Source: Clostridium akagii DSM 12554
GTDB lineage: Bacteria > Bacillota > Clostridia > Clostridiales > Clostridiaceae
Direction: 5' to 3'
NCBI RefSeq assembly: GCF_000686725.1
Contig: NZ_KK366007.1
Span: 540,323 to 604,322 of the forward strand
DNA: 64,000 bases
The position numbers were made by a program, and so were the translations under genes. The notes beneath the pieces are model-generated. The model was not told the DNA's origin. It did not search any database and saw nothing but the letters and a program-made list of their open reading frames with translations. Shown here piece by piece: positions 25,537 through 34,786 of this stretch; within the stretch, counting starts at the first letter, position 1; each line of letters opens with the position of its first letter.

Positions 25537-26169
25537 GTGGAAAGAAAAAAAAACATATCAATGGCTGTAATTAAAAGGTTACCAAAATATCAAAGATATT
25601 TAAAAGAATTATTAAAAAATGATATAGATAGAATATCTTCAAAAGAACTTAGCGAGAAGATCGGTTTCACTGCATCCCAGATAAGGCAAGATTTAAATTG
25701 TTTTGGAGATTTTGGGCAGCAGGGTTATGGATATAATGTTAAGGATTTATACAGTGAAATCTGTAATATACTTGGACTTACAAAAGAATACAATACCATT
25801 ATTGTGGGAGCAGGAAATATAGGTCAGGCAATAGCAAATTATACGAATTTCCAAAAGATGAACTTCAACCTAGTAGGAATTTTTGATACTAATCCCAAAC
25901 TATGTGGACTAAAGATAAATGACATAGAAATAAAGGATATTGATTCATTAGAAGGATTTTTAAAGGACAATAATGTAAATATAGCTATAATTTGCGTTCC
26001 ACGGAAAAGTGCACAGAGTATTTGTAATATTGTAATTAAGAATGGAATAAAGGGAATTTGGAATTTTGCACCAGTTGATTTAACAATTCCAGAAGGAATC
26101 ATTGTTGAAAATGTGCATCTAAGCGAAAGTTTACTTACACTTAGCTGTCTCATGAATGAAATAAATTAA
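25537..26169 (+). CDS. rex: Redox-sensing transcriptional repressor Rex
   Basis: A 210-residue NADH/NAD+ sensor. The N-terminal winged helix contains SMAVIKRLPKYQRYLKELL and GFTASQIRQDLNCFGDFG; the C-terminal Rossmann fold contains IIVGAGNIGQAIANY and GIFDTNP. Rex is released from DNA when NADH is high and so derepresses fermentative NADH-consuming pathways. The GTG at 25537 follows GAGGGG by eight bases; a GTG at 25528 overlaps that site. It lies immediately upstream of its classic target, the crt-bcd-etfBA-hbd operon. Confidence 0.95.
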   Translation: MERKKNISMAVIKRLPKYQRYLKELLKNDIDRISSKELSEKIGFTASQIRQDLNCFGDFGQQGYGYNVKDLYSEICNILGLTKEYNTIIVGAGNIGQAIANYTNFQKMNFNLVGIFDTNPKLCGLKINDIEIKDIDSLEGFLKDNNVNIAIICVPRKSAQSICNIVIKNGIKGIWNFAPVDLTIPEGIIVENVHLSESLLTLSCLMNEIN

Positions 26170-26195
26170 TAAATTAAAAGTTAACTGTTTTTATA

Positions 26196-26224
26196 TTGAA
26201 AATGCTTTACGAACAGGTTATAAT
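26196..26224 (+). promoter_or_regulatory. crt operon promoter
   Basis: TTGAAA (26196-26201), 17-bp spacer, TATAAT (26219-26224): a near-consensus vegetative promoter. Transcription should start near 26231, giving an 80-nt leader. Confidence 0.75.
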
Positions 26225-26263
26225 AGTTACGAAAGCGTTTTGCTTTTAAAAATTTTTATACTT

Positions 26264-26285
26264 CATTGTTAATATTATAACAATG
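26264..26285. promoter_or_regulatory. Rex operator upstream of crt
   Basis: TTGTTAATATTATAACAA (26266-26283) matches the Rex consensus TTGTTAANNNNTTAACAA with a single mismatch, and the symmetry extends two bases further on each side. It lies about 35 bp downstream of the expected transcription start, so bound Rex would act as a roadblock. Confidence 0.85.
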
Positions 26286-26310
26286 AATAAGAGGTTTAGG
26301 AGGATTAGTC

Positions 26311-27096
26311 ATGAATCTGAAAAATATTGCCTTTGAAAAAGAGGGTAAAATTGCTTTAGTCACAATCAATAGACCAAAAGCTCTTAATGCTTTGAACACA
26401 GAAACTTTGGCAGAGTTTGATAATGTGATTACCGAACTTGAAAAAGATTCCGAAATACTGGCAGTTGTAATAACTGGAGCTGGTAAATCCTTTGTTGCAG
26501 GAGCAGATATTTCAGAAATGAAAGACATGAGCGTAATAGAAGGTAGAGAATTTGGAATACTAGGTAACAAGGTGTTTAGAAGACTTGAAAACTTAGGGAA
26601 ACCTGTTATAGCTGCACTTAATGGGTTTACACTAGGCGGTGGATGTGAGCTTGCTTTGGCATGTGACATCAGAATTGCTTCAACAAAAGCAAAATTTGGT
26701 CAACCAGAAACAGGTCTTGGTATAACTCCTGGTTTTGGGGGAACTCAAAGACTTGCAAGAACAGTAGGCATCGGAGCAGCTAAGGAATTAATATATACGG
26801 CTAAGATTATTAATGCCAATGAAGCTTACAGGATAGGTCTAGTAAATAGTGTATTTGAACCAGAAGTACTTATTGATGAGGCAAAAGCTCTTGCAAATAC
26901 AATAGCAAATAATGCACCTGTTGCAGTTAAATTTTGTAAGGTAGCTATAAACAGAGGAATTCAAACTGACATAGATACAGCAGTAGCTTATGAATCAGAA
27001 GTGTTTGGATCATGTTTCTCCACAGAGGATCAAAAAGAAGGAATGGACGCTTTCTTAAACAAAAAAAGCTTAGTAGGCAATTTTAAGAACAAATAA
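26311..27096 (+). CDS. crt: 3-hydroxybutyryl-CoA dehydratase (crotonase)
   Basis: A 261-residue enoyl-CoA hydratase-family enzyme that dehydrates 3-hydroxybutyryl-CoA to crotonyl-CoA in butyrate or butanol formation. The oxyanion-hole segment is KSFVAGADISEM, GFTLGGGCELALACD carries one catalytic Glu, and FGQPETGLGITPGFGGTQRL the second. It is the first gene of the operon crt-bcd-etfB-etfA-hbd, with spacings of 13-27 bp, and has AGGAGGA before the ATG. Confidence 0.96.
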   Translation: MNLKNIAFEKEGKIALVTINRPKALNALNTETLAEFDNVITELEKDSEILAVVITGAGKSFVAGADISEMKDMSVIEGREFGILGNKVFRRLENLGKPVIAALNGFTLGGGCELALACDIRIASTKAKFGQPETGLGITPGFGGTQRLARTVGIGAAKELIYTAKIINANEAYRIGLVNSVFEPEVLIDEAKALANTIANNAPVAVKFCKVAINRGIQTDIDTAVAYESEVFGSCFSTEDQKEGMDAFLNKKSLVGNFKNK

Positions 27097-27109
27097 GGAG
27101 GTATATTAA

Positions 27110-28249
27110 ATGAACTTTTCATTGACTCAAGAACAAGAATTAGTACAAAAGATGGTAAGAGAATTTGCTGAAACAGAAGTAAAACCAATTGCAGCTGAAA
27201 TTGACCAAACAGAAAGATTTCCTATAGAAAACGTTAAAAAAATGGCAAAGTGTGGCATGATGGGTATTCCATTTTCTAAAGAACTTGGTGGTGCTGGTGG
27301 TGACGTATTGTCATACATAATAGCTGTAGAAGAATTATCAAAGGTGTGTGGTACAACTGGAGTTATACTTTCAGCTCATACATCCCTTTGTGCGTCATTG
27401 ATTAATGAATTTGGTACACAGGATCAAAAAGAAAAATATTTAGTGCCACTTGCTAAAGGTGAAAAATTAGGAGCATTTGGATTAACTGAACCTAACGCAG
27501 GAACAGATGCAGCAGGACAACAAACTGTAGCAGTTCTTAATGGAGATCATTACGTCATCAATGGTTCAAAAATATTTATTACTAATGGAGGAGTTGCAGA
27601 TACATTTGTAATATTTGCAATGACTGATAAAAGTAAGGGAACAAGAGGAATAACAGGATTTATAATAGAAAAAGGATTCAAAGGTTTCTCTATAGGTAAA
27701 GTGGAAGATAAGCTTGGAATAAGAGCTTCATCAACAACTGAACTTATATTTGAAGACATGATTGTTCCAGTAGAAAACATGATTGGAAAAGAAGGAAAAG
27801 GATTCGTAGTAGCAATGAAAACTCTTGACGGAGGAAGAATTGGTGTTGCAGCTCAAGCTTTAGGAATCGCAGAAGGTGCATTTAACGAAGCTAAAGTATA
27901 CATGAAAGAAAGAAAGCAATTTGGAAGAAGTTTAGACAAGTTCCAAGGATTATCTTGGATGATGGCTGAAATGGAAGTTTCTATTGAATCAGCTAAACTT
28001 CTAGTATATAAAGCGGCTTGGAAAAAAGATCAAAAACTACCATATACAGTTGATGCAGCAAGAGCAAAACTTCATGCTGCAAATGTAGCTATGGATGTAA
28101 CAACTAAAGCAGTTCAATTATTCGGTGGATATGGATATACAAAAGATTATCCAGTTGAAAGAATGATGAGAGATGCAAAAATAACTGAAATATACGAAGG
28201 AACATCTGAAGTTCAAAAAATGGTTATTTCAGGAAACATATTCAGATAA
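27110..28249 (+). CDS. bcd: Butyryl-CoA dehydrogenase
   Basis: A 379-residue FAD-dependent acyl-CoA dehydrogenase that reduces crotonyl-CoA to butyryl-CoA, coupled with EtfAB to ferredoxin reduction. FAD and substrate motifs are visible as FGLTEPNAGTDA and FITNGGVADTFVIFA. The catalytic base Glu lies in EIYEGTSEVQ near residue 367. Length and sequence match clostridial Bcd. It is followed by etfB after 16 bp with an AAGGAGGA ribosome site. Confidence 0.96.
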   Translation: MNFSLTQEQELVQKMVREFAETEVKPIAAEIDQTERFPIENVKKMAKCGMMGIPFSKELGGAGGDVLSYIIAVEELSKVCGTTGVILSAHTSLCASLINEFGTQDQKEKYLVPLAKGEKLGAFGLTEPNAGTDAAGQQTVAVLNGDHYVINGSKIFITNGGVADTFVIFAMTDKSKGTRGITGFIIEKGFKGFSIGKVEDKLGIRASSTTELIFEDMIVPVENMIGKEGKGFVVAMKTLDGGRIGVAAQALGIAEGAFNEAKVYMKERKQFGRSLDKFQGLSWMMAEMEVSIESAKLLVYKAAWKKDQKLPYTVDAARAKLHAANVAMDVTTKAVQLFGGYGYTKDYPVERMMRDAKITEIYEGTSEVQKMVISGNIFR

Positions 28250-28265
28250 TAAGGAGGATAATGCT

Positions 28266-29048
28266 ATGAATATAGTTGTTTGTTTAAAACAAGTTCCAGA
28301 TACAACAGAAGTTAAAATAGATCCTAAAACAGGAACACTTATTAGAGAAGGAGTTCCATCAATAATAAATCCAGACGATAAAAACGCTTTAGAAGAAGCA
28401 TTGGTTCTAAAAGAAAATGCTGGTGCAAAGGTTACAGTAATAACTATGGGACCTCCACAAGCACAATCAGCTTTAAGAGAAGCAATAGCTATGGGTGCAG
28501 ATGAAGCTATACTTATCACTGATAGAGCATTTGCTGGAGCTGATACATTAGCTACTTCAAATGCACTAGCAGGAGCACTTAGAAAGCTTGATTATGATGT
28601 AGTATTCGCTGGAAGACAGGCAATAGATGGAGATACAGCTCAGGTTGGACCTGAAATTGCAGAACATCTTGGAATTGCTCAAATCACATATGTTGAAAAA
28701 GTTGATGTAACTGGAGATAAAGAACTTACAGTTAAAAAAGCATGGGAAGATGGATATGAAATAGTAAAAGTTCAGACACCTGTACTACTTACAGCAATAA
28801 AAGAATTAAACGTGCCAAGATATATGGATATTAGAAATATATTTGGAACTTTTGATAAAGAAATTAAAATATGGACTGCAGATGATATAGGTGTAGATAA
28901 AGCCCTTCTTGGACTTAAAGGATCACCTACAAAGGTTAAAAAATCTGAGACTAAAGCAGCTAAAGGACAGGGAGAAATTGTTAATAAGCCTGTTAAAGAA
29001 GCGGTAAATTACGTTGTTTCAAAATTGCAGGAAAAGCACTATATTTAA
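28266..29048 (+). CDS. etfB: Electron transfer flavoprotein beta subunit
   Basis: A 260-residue EtfB, starting MNIVVCLKQVPDTTEVKID. The family signature region is VFAGRQAIDGDTAQVGPEIA (residues about 115-134). In clostridia EtfAB with Bcd bifurcates electrons from NADH to crotonyl-CoA and ferredoxin; the bifurcating FAD lies in the EtfAB core with NADH bound at EtfB. The gene order bcd-etfB-etfA supports this complex. Confidence 0.96.
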   Translation: MNIVVCLKQVPDTTEVKIDPKTGTLIREGVPSIINPDDKNALEEALVLKENAGAKVTVITMGPPQAQSALREAIAMGADEAILITDRAFAGADTLATSNALAGALRKLDYDVVFAGRQAIDGDTAQVGPEIAEHLGIAQITYVEKVDVTGDKELTVKKAWEDGYEIVKVQTPVLLTAIKELNVPRYMDIRNIFGTFDKEIKIWTADDIGVDKALLGLKGSPTKVKKSETKAAKGQGEIVNKPVKEAVNYVVSKLQEKHYI

Positions 29049-29072
29049 TATGATGTAGGAGGGATCTCAAAA

Positions 29073-30089
29073 ATGAATATAACAGATTATAAAGGCGGAG
29101 TTTGGGTATTTGCAGAACAAAGAGATGGTCAGCTTCAAAAAGTATCGCTAGAGCTTTTAGGTAAAGGTAAAGAAATAGCAGGTAAATTAAACACTAAGCT
29201 TGTTGCAGTATTACTAGGAAGTGAAACTGAGAAGATTGCTGAAACACTATTAGCATATGGTGCAGATGAAGTTTTATCAGCTGATAGTAAACTTCTAGGC
29301 CACTTTACTACTGATGCTTATGCAAAAGTTATCAGTGAACTAGTAAATGAGAAAAAACCAGAAGTAGTATTAATAGGTGCTACATTTATAGGAAGAGATT
29401 TAGGACCAAGACTTGCAGCTAAACTTACAACTGGTTTAACAGCAGATTGTACTGCACTAGATATAGACCCTGAAAATAGTAACCTTTTGGCTACAAGACC
29501 AGCTTTTGGTGGAAATCTTATGGCTACAATAGTTTGTGCTGATCATAGACCACAAATGGCTACAGTTAGACCAGGAGTTTTCTCTAAACTTGAAAAAGAT
29601 GATTCAAAGATTGATGAATCCAAAATACAAAAGGTATCATTTGATCTAGTAGACAGCGATATTAGAACTAAAGTTCAAAAAGTTGTAAAACTTGCTAAGG
29701 ATATAGAAGATATATCAGAAGCTAAAATTATCGTTGCTGGTGGTAGAGGTGTTGGAACTAAAGAAAACTTTGAACTATTAAATCAACTTGCTAAAGTTCT
29801 TGGTGGATCAATAGCTGCTTCAAGAGCAGCAATCGAAAAGGAATGGGTTGATAAAGATTTACAAGTTGGTCAAACTGGTAAAACTGTAAGACCAGTTCTT
29901 TATATAGCTTGTGGTATTTCAGGAGCACTTCAACATCTTGCTGGAATGGAAGAAAGTGATTACATAATAGCAATAAACAAAGATGAAGGTGCACCAATGA
30001 TGGCACTAGCAGATCTTGCTATAGTTGGAGATTTGACTAAAGTAATCCCCGAACTAATAGCTCAAGTTAAGGTAGCTAAAGCTAAATAA
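29073..30089 (+). CDS. etfA: Electron transfer flavoprotein alpha subunit
   Basis: A 338-residue EtfA. The N-terminal half has the adenine-nucleotide-hydrolase-like fold (IGATFIGRDLGPRLAAKL). The C-terminal half binds FAD (IIVAGGRGVGTKENFEL, VGQTGKTVRPVLYIACGISG, then INKDEGAPMMALADLAIVGD). It works with EtfB and Bcd in electron bifurcation. GGAGG precedes the ATG. Confidence 0.96.
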   Translation: MNITDYKGGVWVFAEQRDGQLQKVSLELLGKGKEIAGKLNTKLVAVLLGSETEKIAETLLAYGADEVLSADSKLLGHFTTDAYAKVISELVNEKKPEVVLIGATFIGRDLGPRLAAKLTTGLTADCTALDIDPENSNLLATRPAFGGNLMATIVCADHRPQMATVRPGVFSKLEKDDSKIDESKIQKVSFDLVDSDIRTKVQKVVKLAKDIEDISEAKIIVAGGRGVGTKENFELLNQLAKVLGGSIAASRAAIEKEWVDKDLQVGQTGKTVRPVLYIACGISGALQHLAGMEESDYIIAINKDEGAPMMALADLAIVGDLTKVIPELIAQVKVAKAK

Positions 30090-30116
30090 ATAAAATTTTT
30101 TAGGAGGCAAATTACT

Positions 30117-30965
30117 ATGAAAAAAGTATGTGTGCTTGGTGCTGGAACAATGGGAGCAGGAATTGCCCAAACTTTTGCAGCAAAGGGTTTTGAAGTTGTA
30201 CTTAGAGATATTAAGGATGAATTTGTTGATAGAGGATTAAAAACAATCGATAAAAACTTAACTAGACTAGTTTCAAAAGAAAAAATAACAGAAGAAGTTA
30301 AAGCAGAAATATTAACAAGAATTACTGGAACAGTTGACCTTAATGAGGCAGCTGATTGCGATCTTGTTGTAGAAGCCGCTGTTGAAATTATGAAGATAAA
30401 AAAAGAAATATTTGTTGAACTAGATAACATATGTAAACCAGAAGCAATCTTAGCTTCAAATACATCTTCATTGTCAATCACTGAGGTTGCAGCAGCAACT
30501 AAGAGACCTGATAAGGTTATTGGTATGCATTTCTTCAACCCAGCTCCAGTAATGAAGCTTGTAGAAGTTATAAGAGGAATGGCTACATCAGACGAAACAT
30601 TTGAAGCTGTAAAGAATATCAGTACTGAAATTGGTAAAGAGCCAGTTGAAGTTAAAGAAGCTCCAGGATTTGTTGTAAACAGAATATTAATACCAATGAT
30701 TAATGAAGCAATTGGTATCTTCTCAGAGGGCGTTGCATCTGCAGAAGATATTGATACTGCCATGAAACTTGGTGCTAATCATCCAATGGGACCTTTAGCT
30801 TTAGGAGACCTTATTGGACTTGATGTCTGTTTAGCTATAATGGATGTTTTATATAGTGAAACAGGAGATACAAAATACAGAGCTCATACATTACTAAGAA
30901 AATACGTAAGAGCTGGATGGCTTGGAAGAAAATCTAAAAAAGGTTTCTTCGAATATACAAGATAG
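30117..30965 (+). CDS. hbd: 3-hydroxybutyryl-CoA dehydrogenase
   Basis: A 282-residue NAD(P)H-dependent enzyme that reduces acetoacetyl-CoA to 3-hydroxybutyryl-CoA, the step before Crt. The Rossmann motif is [11 protein letters not shown] at residues 7-17, and the catalytic His-Glu region is [17 protein letters not shown]. The C-terminal dimerisation domain contains [16 protein letters not shown]. It is the last gene of the operon; thiolase is not encoded here, as is usual for clostridia. A terminator follows at 30977-31010. Confidence 0.96.
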   Translation: MKKVCVLGAGTMGAGIAQTFAAKGFEVVLRDIKDEFVDRGLKTIDKNLTRLVSKEKITEEVKAEILTRITGTVDLNEAADCDLVVEAAVEIMKIKKEIFVELDNICKPEAILASNTSSLSITEVAAATKRPDKVIGMHFFNPAPVMKLVEVIRGMATSDETFEAVKNISTEIGKEPVEVKEAPGFVVNRILIPMINEAIGIFSEGVASAEDIDTAMKLGANHPMGPLALGDLIGLDVCLAIMDVLYSETGDTKYRAHTLLRKYVRAGWLGRKSKKGFFEYTR

Positions 30966-30976
30966 TAATAAACACA

Positions 30977-31010
30977 AAAAAGAGTACTGCCGCAAGGTAG
31001 TGCTCTTTTT
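30977..31010 (+). terminator. Terminator of the crt-bcd-etfBA-hbd operon
   Basis: A 15-bp stem with two G-T pairs (30977-30991 with 30996-31010), GCAA loop and a final TTTTT. The A-run on the other side lets it also serve the convergent TrkA-C gene. Confidence 0.85.
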
Positions 31011-31029
31011 CTAATCTAAAAACTTTGGA

Positions 31030-31686
31030 TTATTTAAGGTTAAATACTTTAGTAACTTCTTCAACTTTTCCATATAATAATAGATTGTCACCATTTTCTA
31101 AGATATAATCTCTTTTAGGAAAACCTATAAAAAGGTTTCCTTTGTCAATGTTTAATATTATTATTTTATGGGGTTTTAAATTTGAATTCATTAATGGAAT
31201 TCCTATTAATGGAGAATCTTCGTCTAAGGTAATATTAAAAACACCATATCCTTTTGCACGATTGATTAATTTGTACATTTTATGGGGTGATTTGAAAGGT
31301 TTTGTTAAGATGATTTTTTCAATTAAATTATCTAAAATTCTTAGGAAAATTTTATTCTTTAATAAAAACAAAGCAACTATAAAAAAGCCTAATAAAATTA
31401 AAATATTTTCCGCGGATAGTGAAGTCCTGATTATGTTAATTAAAAATGAAATACCTGTTAGATATCCAATATAACCAATAATCATAACGTATTGTGCTAG
31501 TTTTCTTCTTGAGGGATGTTGTGTTATCAGCTCTGATTCCTTTGTTGTGAAACCTGAACTTGTTAGTAATGATATAACTTGGAATCTTGACTTTTCTTCT
31601 GATAATCCTGTGAGTTTAAACATAACTGTTGCAATTTCAATTATCAGGAAAAATATTAAGCATAACAATAAAAAATATAATATCAT
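31030..31686 (-). CDS. Membrane protein with C-terminal TrkA-C (RCK_C) domain
   Basis: A 218-residue protein. An N-terminal membrane helix (residues 1-22), then LLTSSGFTTKESELI, then two more helices (about 66-110), a basic linker and a C-terminal TrkA-C domain (about 145-218, ending LENGDNLLLYGKVEEVTKVF). TrkA-C domains bind small ligands such as c-di-AMP in K+ and other ion transporters (family knowledge). The SSGFTTKE stretch recalls the TTTGF selectivity segment of TrkH-type channels, but the protein is far too short to be TrkH. Function unknown; an ion-flux regulator is a guess. Confidence 0.7.
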   Translation of the reverse strand: MILYFLLLCLIFFLIIEIATVMFKLTGLSEEKSRFQVISLLTSSGFTTKESELITQHPSRRKLAQYVMIIGYIGYLTGISFLINIIRTSLSAENILILLGFFIVALFLLKNKIFLRILDNLIEKIILTKPFKSPHKMYKLINRAKGYGVFNITLDEDSPLIGIPLMNSNLKPHKIIILNIDKGNLFIGFPKRDYILENGDNLLLYGKVEEVTKVFNLK

Positions 31687-31900
31687 GAAGATGCACCTAC
31701 TTAATTATAATTATTTAAAATATACATATATACAGTGTACTATTAGAAAAAAGCATTTACAACAAGATTTATAAAATAGTATTATATGAGAATTTCATTA
31801 GATTAGGTTCATGATTTATAATCTATTATTTATGATTTCTCTATGATATAATTCACTGAATAGGTTATGTAGTAACGTAATAATGGGGGCGATAATGGTG

Positions 31901-32692
31901 ATGAAAAATAAAATTGTTTTTTTTGATATTGATGGAACACTCATAGCATTTGATGGAGAAAAGTCAGTAATGCCAGAAAGTACAAAACTGGCTGTAAAAA
32001 GGCTAAGAGAAAATGGTCACATTGTGTTTATTTGTAGTGGACGCCCAGTAAGATTTATTCTTCAAGAGTTTGATGGAATGTTTGATGGGTTCATTTGTGG
32101 AAATGGAACAAATATAATTTATAAAGGTGAGTGTATTTATAATAGACTCATAGATGAAAATACACTAGTAAGTTTAATAAAAGATTTTAATGAACTTGAT
32201 TTAGGATGTAGTTTTAGTGGAGCTTACAATGGATATGCTTACAATATGGATAATGATAAAATTTCAATAATGAACTCTTTTTATGATAGTGGTGAACCAT
32301 ATATGATAGAAAAATGGGAGGTAAGTGAGGTAAAGGCAAATATGCTTGATATATTTTTGAAAGACAAAAAACATTTAAAAAAATGCATTGAGCATTTTGG
32401 AACGGATTTAATATTCAACTCACATGGCGAGCATACTTCAGCAGATGTTTCATTTAAGGAATGGGACAAGGCAGACGGAGTGAAATATCTTATAGATTAC
32501 TTGAAAATAGATATTGAAAATACTATTGCTTTTGGTGATGGTAAAAATGATATAAGCATGCTTAAAACAGTGAGAACAGGAGTTGCCATGGGAAATGCAG
32601 TAGATGAACTAAAAGAAATCGCAACGTTTATTACAAATAACGTACTAGATGATGGGATTTATAATGCATTAGATAAACTAAGGCTAATATAA
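31901..32692 (+). CDS. HAD-superfamily Cof-type phosphatase
   Basis: A 263-residue hydrolase of the Cof/YbiV subfamily (HAD class IIB). Motif I is FFDIDGTLIAF (nucleophile and acid/base Asp), motif II is ICSGRP, and motif IV is AFGDGKNDISML. Such enzymes dephosphorylate sugar phosphates or cofactors such as pyridoxal phosphate with low specificity. The ATG at 31901 is chosen because GGGGGCG lies about nine bases before it; in-frame ATGs at 31883 and 31895 are alternatives. It stands alone, divergent from the TrkA-C gene. Confidence 0.88.
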   Translation: MKNKIVFFDIDGTLIAFDGEKSVMPESTKLAVKRLRENGHIVFICSGRPVRFILQEFDGMFDGFICGNGTNIIYKGECIYNRLIDENTLVSLIKDFNELDLGCSFSGAYNGYAYNMDNDKISIMNSFYDSGEPYMIEKWEVSEVKANMLDIFLKDKKHLKKCIEHFGTDLIFNSHGEHTSADVSFKEWDKADGVKYLIDYLKIDIENTIAFGDGKNDISMLKTVRTGVAMGNAVDELKEIATFITNNVLDDGIYNALDKLRLI

Positions 32693-32775
32693 TATATTAT
32701 AAAGAAAATGGACAGTAGGCCTTAATATTGTACACATATTTTTTAGGTCTATTGCCGCAAGGTTGTAGTACTAAA

Positions 32776-33765
32776 TTAGGTGCTTTGCCTAATTACCAGC
32801 TCTGGACGAACTAATATATTTGATGTTACATTTTTTTTCTCAATAAGATCATTTAATAATTTAACACTTAAATAGCTTGTCGTTTCAAATTTATTGTCAA
32901 CAGAAGTTAATTCAGGATAACAACACTTGGCTAAGATAGAGTTATTAAAACCTATAATTGCCACATCTTTAGGTACGTTAATATCTAATTCTCTAAGATG
33001 TTTCATTGCGCCAATTGCAGTGAGATCCTCACCAAATATTATGGCAGTAAATTTTTTATTTGATTTAATAAGTTTTTCAACGGCTTCTTTACCACCATCT
33101 AATCCATAATTAACATTTATTATGGAATTATCATCTATTTTCAAACCATGCTTGTTCATACCAATGATAAAGCCATCTTTTTTCTGTCTAGCACTGTAGG
33201 TATCAGAATCCTTCACATAGACAATCTCAGAATGACCTTTTTCAAACAAATGATCCACACAAATGGATATACCGTAGGAGTCATCAACTAACACAGAATA
33301 AGTATTTTCTATATCTAAAGATCCGTTTTGAAGCACTAATGGAATGTTTTTTATATAAGATGAAATAGAGGATCTTATGTCATCATTATTAAATACTGAT
33401 CCCATCAAAATAATCCCATCTATATTTCTTTCAGATAACATTTTAATATATTTTATGCTCTCTTCAGTCTTATCACCTGTATTGCAAAGAATAACGGAAT
33501 AACCTAGCTTGTTAAATTCTTGTTCTATTATGTAAGCAGAATTAGAATGATGCATATCAGTAATATTAGTAGTGAGTACACCTATAGATTTCATAGATTT
33601 AGCTACTAAACCTCTAGCAATAGCATTAGGGGTATAATTGTATTTTTTTAATATTAATTCAACTTTATCTTTAGTTTTTTGACTAATGTTATTTTTATTG
33701 TTAAGAACTCTAGATACAGTGGTTATGGAGACATCGGCTTCTTTTGCAATATCATATATGTTCAA
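32776..33765 (-). CDS. LacI-family transcriptional repressor
   Basis: A 329-residue repressor. Residues 1-55 are the LacI helix-turn-helix and hinge (MNIYDIAKEADVSITTVSRV, then ARGLVAKSMKSIGVLTTNI). The rest is a periplasmic-binding-protein-like sugar sensor (DGIILMGSVFNNDD, VDDSYGISICVDHLFEKGH, FGEDLTAIGAMKHLREL). It is divergent from the YhcH/YiaK cluster, and LacI-type palindromes occur at the promoters of that cluster and upstream of its own gene, so it is the likely local regulator. The inducer may be a sugar acid, but that is inference. Confidence 0.93.
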   Translation of the reverse strand: MNIYDIAKEADVSITTVSRVLNNKNNISQKTKDKVELILKKYNYTPNAIARGLVAKSMKSIGVLTTNITDMHHSNSAYIIEQEFNKLGYSVILCNTGDKTEESIKYIKMLSERNIDGIILMGSVFNNDDIRSSISSYIKNIPLVLQNGSLDIENTYSVLVDDSYGISICVDHLFEKGHSEIVYVKDSDTYSARQKKDGFIIGMNKHGLKIDDNSIINVNYGLDGGKEAVEKLIKSNKKFTAIIFGEDLTAIGAMKHLRELDINVPKDVAIIGFNNSILAKCCYPELTSVDNKFETTSYLSVKLLNDLIEKKNVTSNILVRPELVIRQST

Positions 33766-34193
33766 ATTAATTCCTCCATATAAATTTAAATCCCAATTTT
33801 AAAGTGAAATTTTAATAATGAAAGCGCATACAATATTAAAAAAATATATATGTAAATATATACTATAAAATTTAGACTTTTAAAGTTATTTGTTAATAGA
33901 CTAATTTAATTATATTTATAATTTCAAGTAATGTCAAATTTATTATAAGTACATCATATAGCTTGATATTACTAGTATGCATAGAAGATAACAATGTCAT
34001 ATAAAATAAATATTTCACTAAAAATACTAATAAAAATAAAATAATCATTGAAATTTTTTCTAAAGTGTAATATAATCAAATCAACAAATATGAAAGCGCT
34101 TTCATAAAGAAACACATATAGCTTATATAAGGAGAAATATAAACAAAAATATATTTATTTTAAATAAAAGTGAAGTCTAAGGGGTGTTGACCA
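33766..34193. promoter_or_regulatory. Divergent lacI / yhcH control region
   Basis: This 428-bp AT-rich region has no gene. The yhcH promoter is TTGAAA (34048-34053), 17 bp, TATAAT (34071-34076). The perfect palindrome TATGAAAGCGCTTTCATA (34089-34106) lies about seven bases after the expected start of transcription. Near lacI, TGAAAGCGCATACA (33819-33832) is an imperfect site of the same type, suggesting autorepression. These sites also resemble CcpA cre boxes, so carbon catabolite control is possible. Confidence 0.75.
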
Positions 34194-34664
34194 ATGATAT
34201 TTGGTGATATTAATAATAATGAGGATATGGAAAAAGTTCTTCCTAGGGCAGTAATCAAAGCGATTAACTATTTAAGAAATAATAATTTTCTCGATATGAA
34301 AGCTGGAGTCTATGATATTCAGGGCAAAGATATATTTGCTCAAGTAATAGATACAACAACAAAGGAAAAAGATGATGTAAGGCCTGAAGTTCATAAAAAT
34401 TATATTGATGTACAATTTTCTGTAGAAGGTAAAGAAAAAATTGGATTTGCAAGAGACTCTGATAATAATAAGGTATTAGAGGATTTGTTTGAGGAGAATG
34501 ACATTAAGTTCTATGAAAAAATGGAAAATGAAATAGATCTGATAATGAAACCTGGTAATTTCGCAGTATTTTTTCCAAAGGATGTTCATAGACCCGGATG
34601 TTCATTAGGAGAAGCCTGCGCAATAAGAAAAGTAATTGTAAAGATAAATACTGACATAGTTTAA
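34194..34664 (+). CDS. YhcH/YjgK/YiaL family protein, copy 1
   Basis: A 156-residue cupin-like beta-barrel protein of the YhcH/YiaL (DUF386) family. VRPEVHKNYIDVQFSVEGKE and FFPKDVHRPG carry the conserved histidine and glutamate metal ligands. E. coli YhcH (NanQ) speeds anomer interconversion of sialic acid, and YiaL sits in the 2,3-diketo-L-gulonate operon (family knowledge). Here it is likely an anomerase or epimerase for the imported sugar acid. It is a paralogue of the gene at 36277 (the two share the N-terminal MIFG-I-N layout and similar active-site segments). Confidence 0.88.
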   Translation: MIFGDINNNEDMEKVLPRAVIKAINYLRNNNFLDMKAGVYDIQGKDIFAQVIDTTTKEKDDVRPEVHKNYIDVQFSVEGKEKIGFARDSDNNKVLEDLFEENDIKFYEKMENEIDLIMKPGNFAVFFPKDVHRPGCSLGEACAIRKVIVKINTDIV

Positions 34665-34675
34665 TATGAAAATTG

Positions 34676-34759
34676 TTTACATGAAGAATTCAAATGATAT
34701 AATATCTTGGATTATAATCTGATTATAAGGAACTAAGTACAACAAGTAAACGATTACTT
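34676..34759 (+). promoter_or_regulatory. Promoter and operator of the permease gene
   Basis: TTTACA (34676-34681), 16 bp, TATAAT (34698-34703), then the palindrome-like AAGTAAACGATTACTT (34744-34759) with a central CG, upstream of the permease ATG at 34787. The operator sequence differs from the TGAAAGCGCTTTCA type beside the two yhcH genes, so it may be a weaker or different LacI-family site. Confidence 0.5.
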
Positions 34760-34786
34760 TAAATATAAAAGTAGGAGTGTGTAAAT

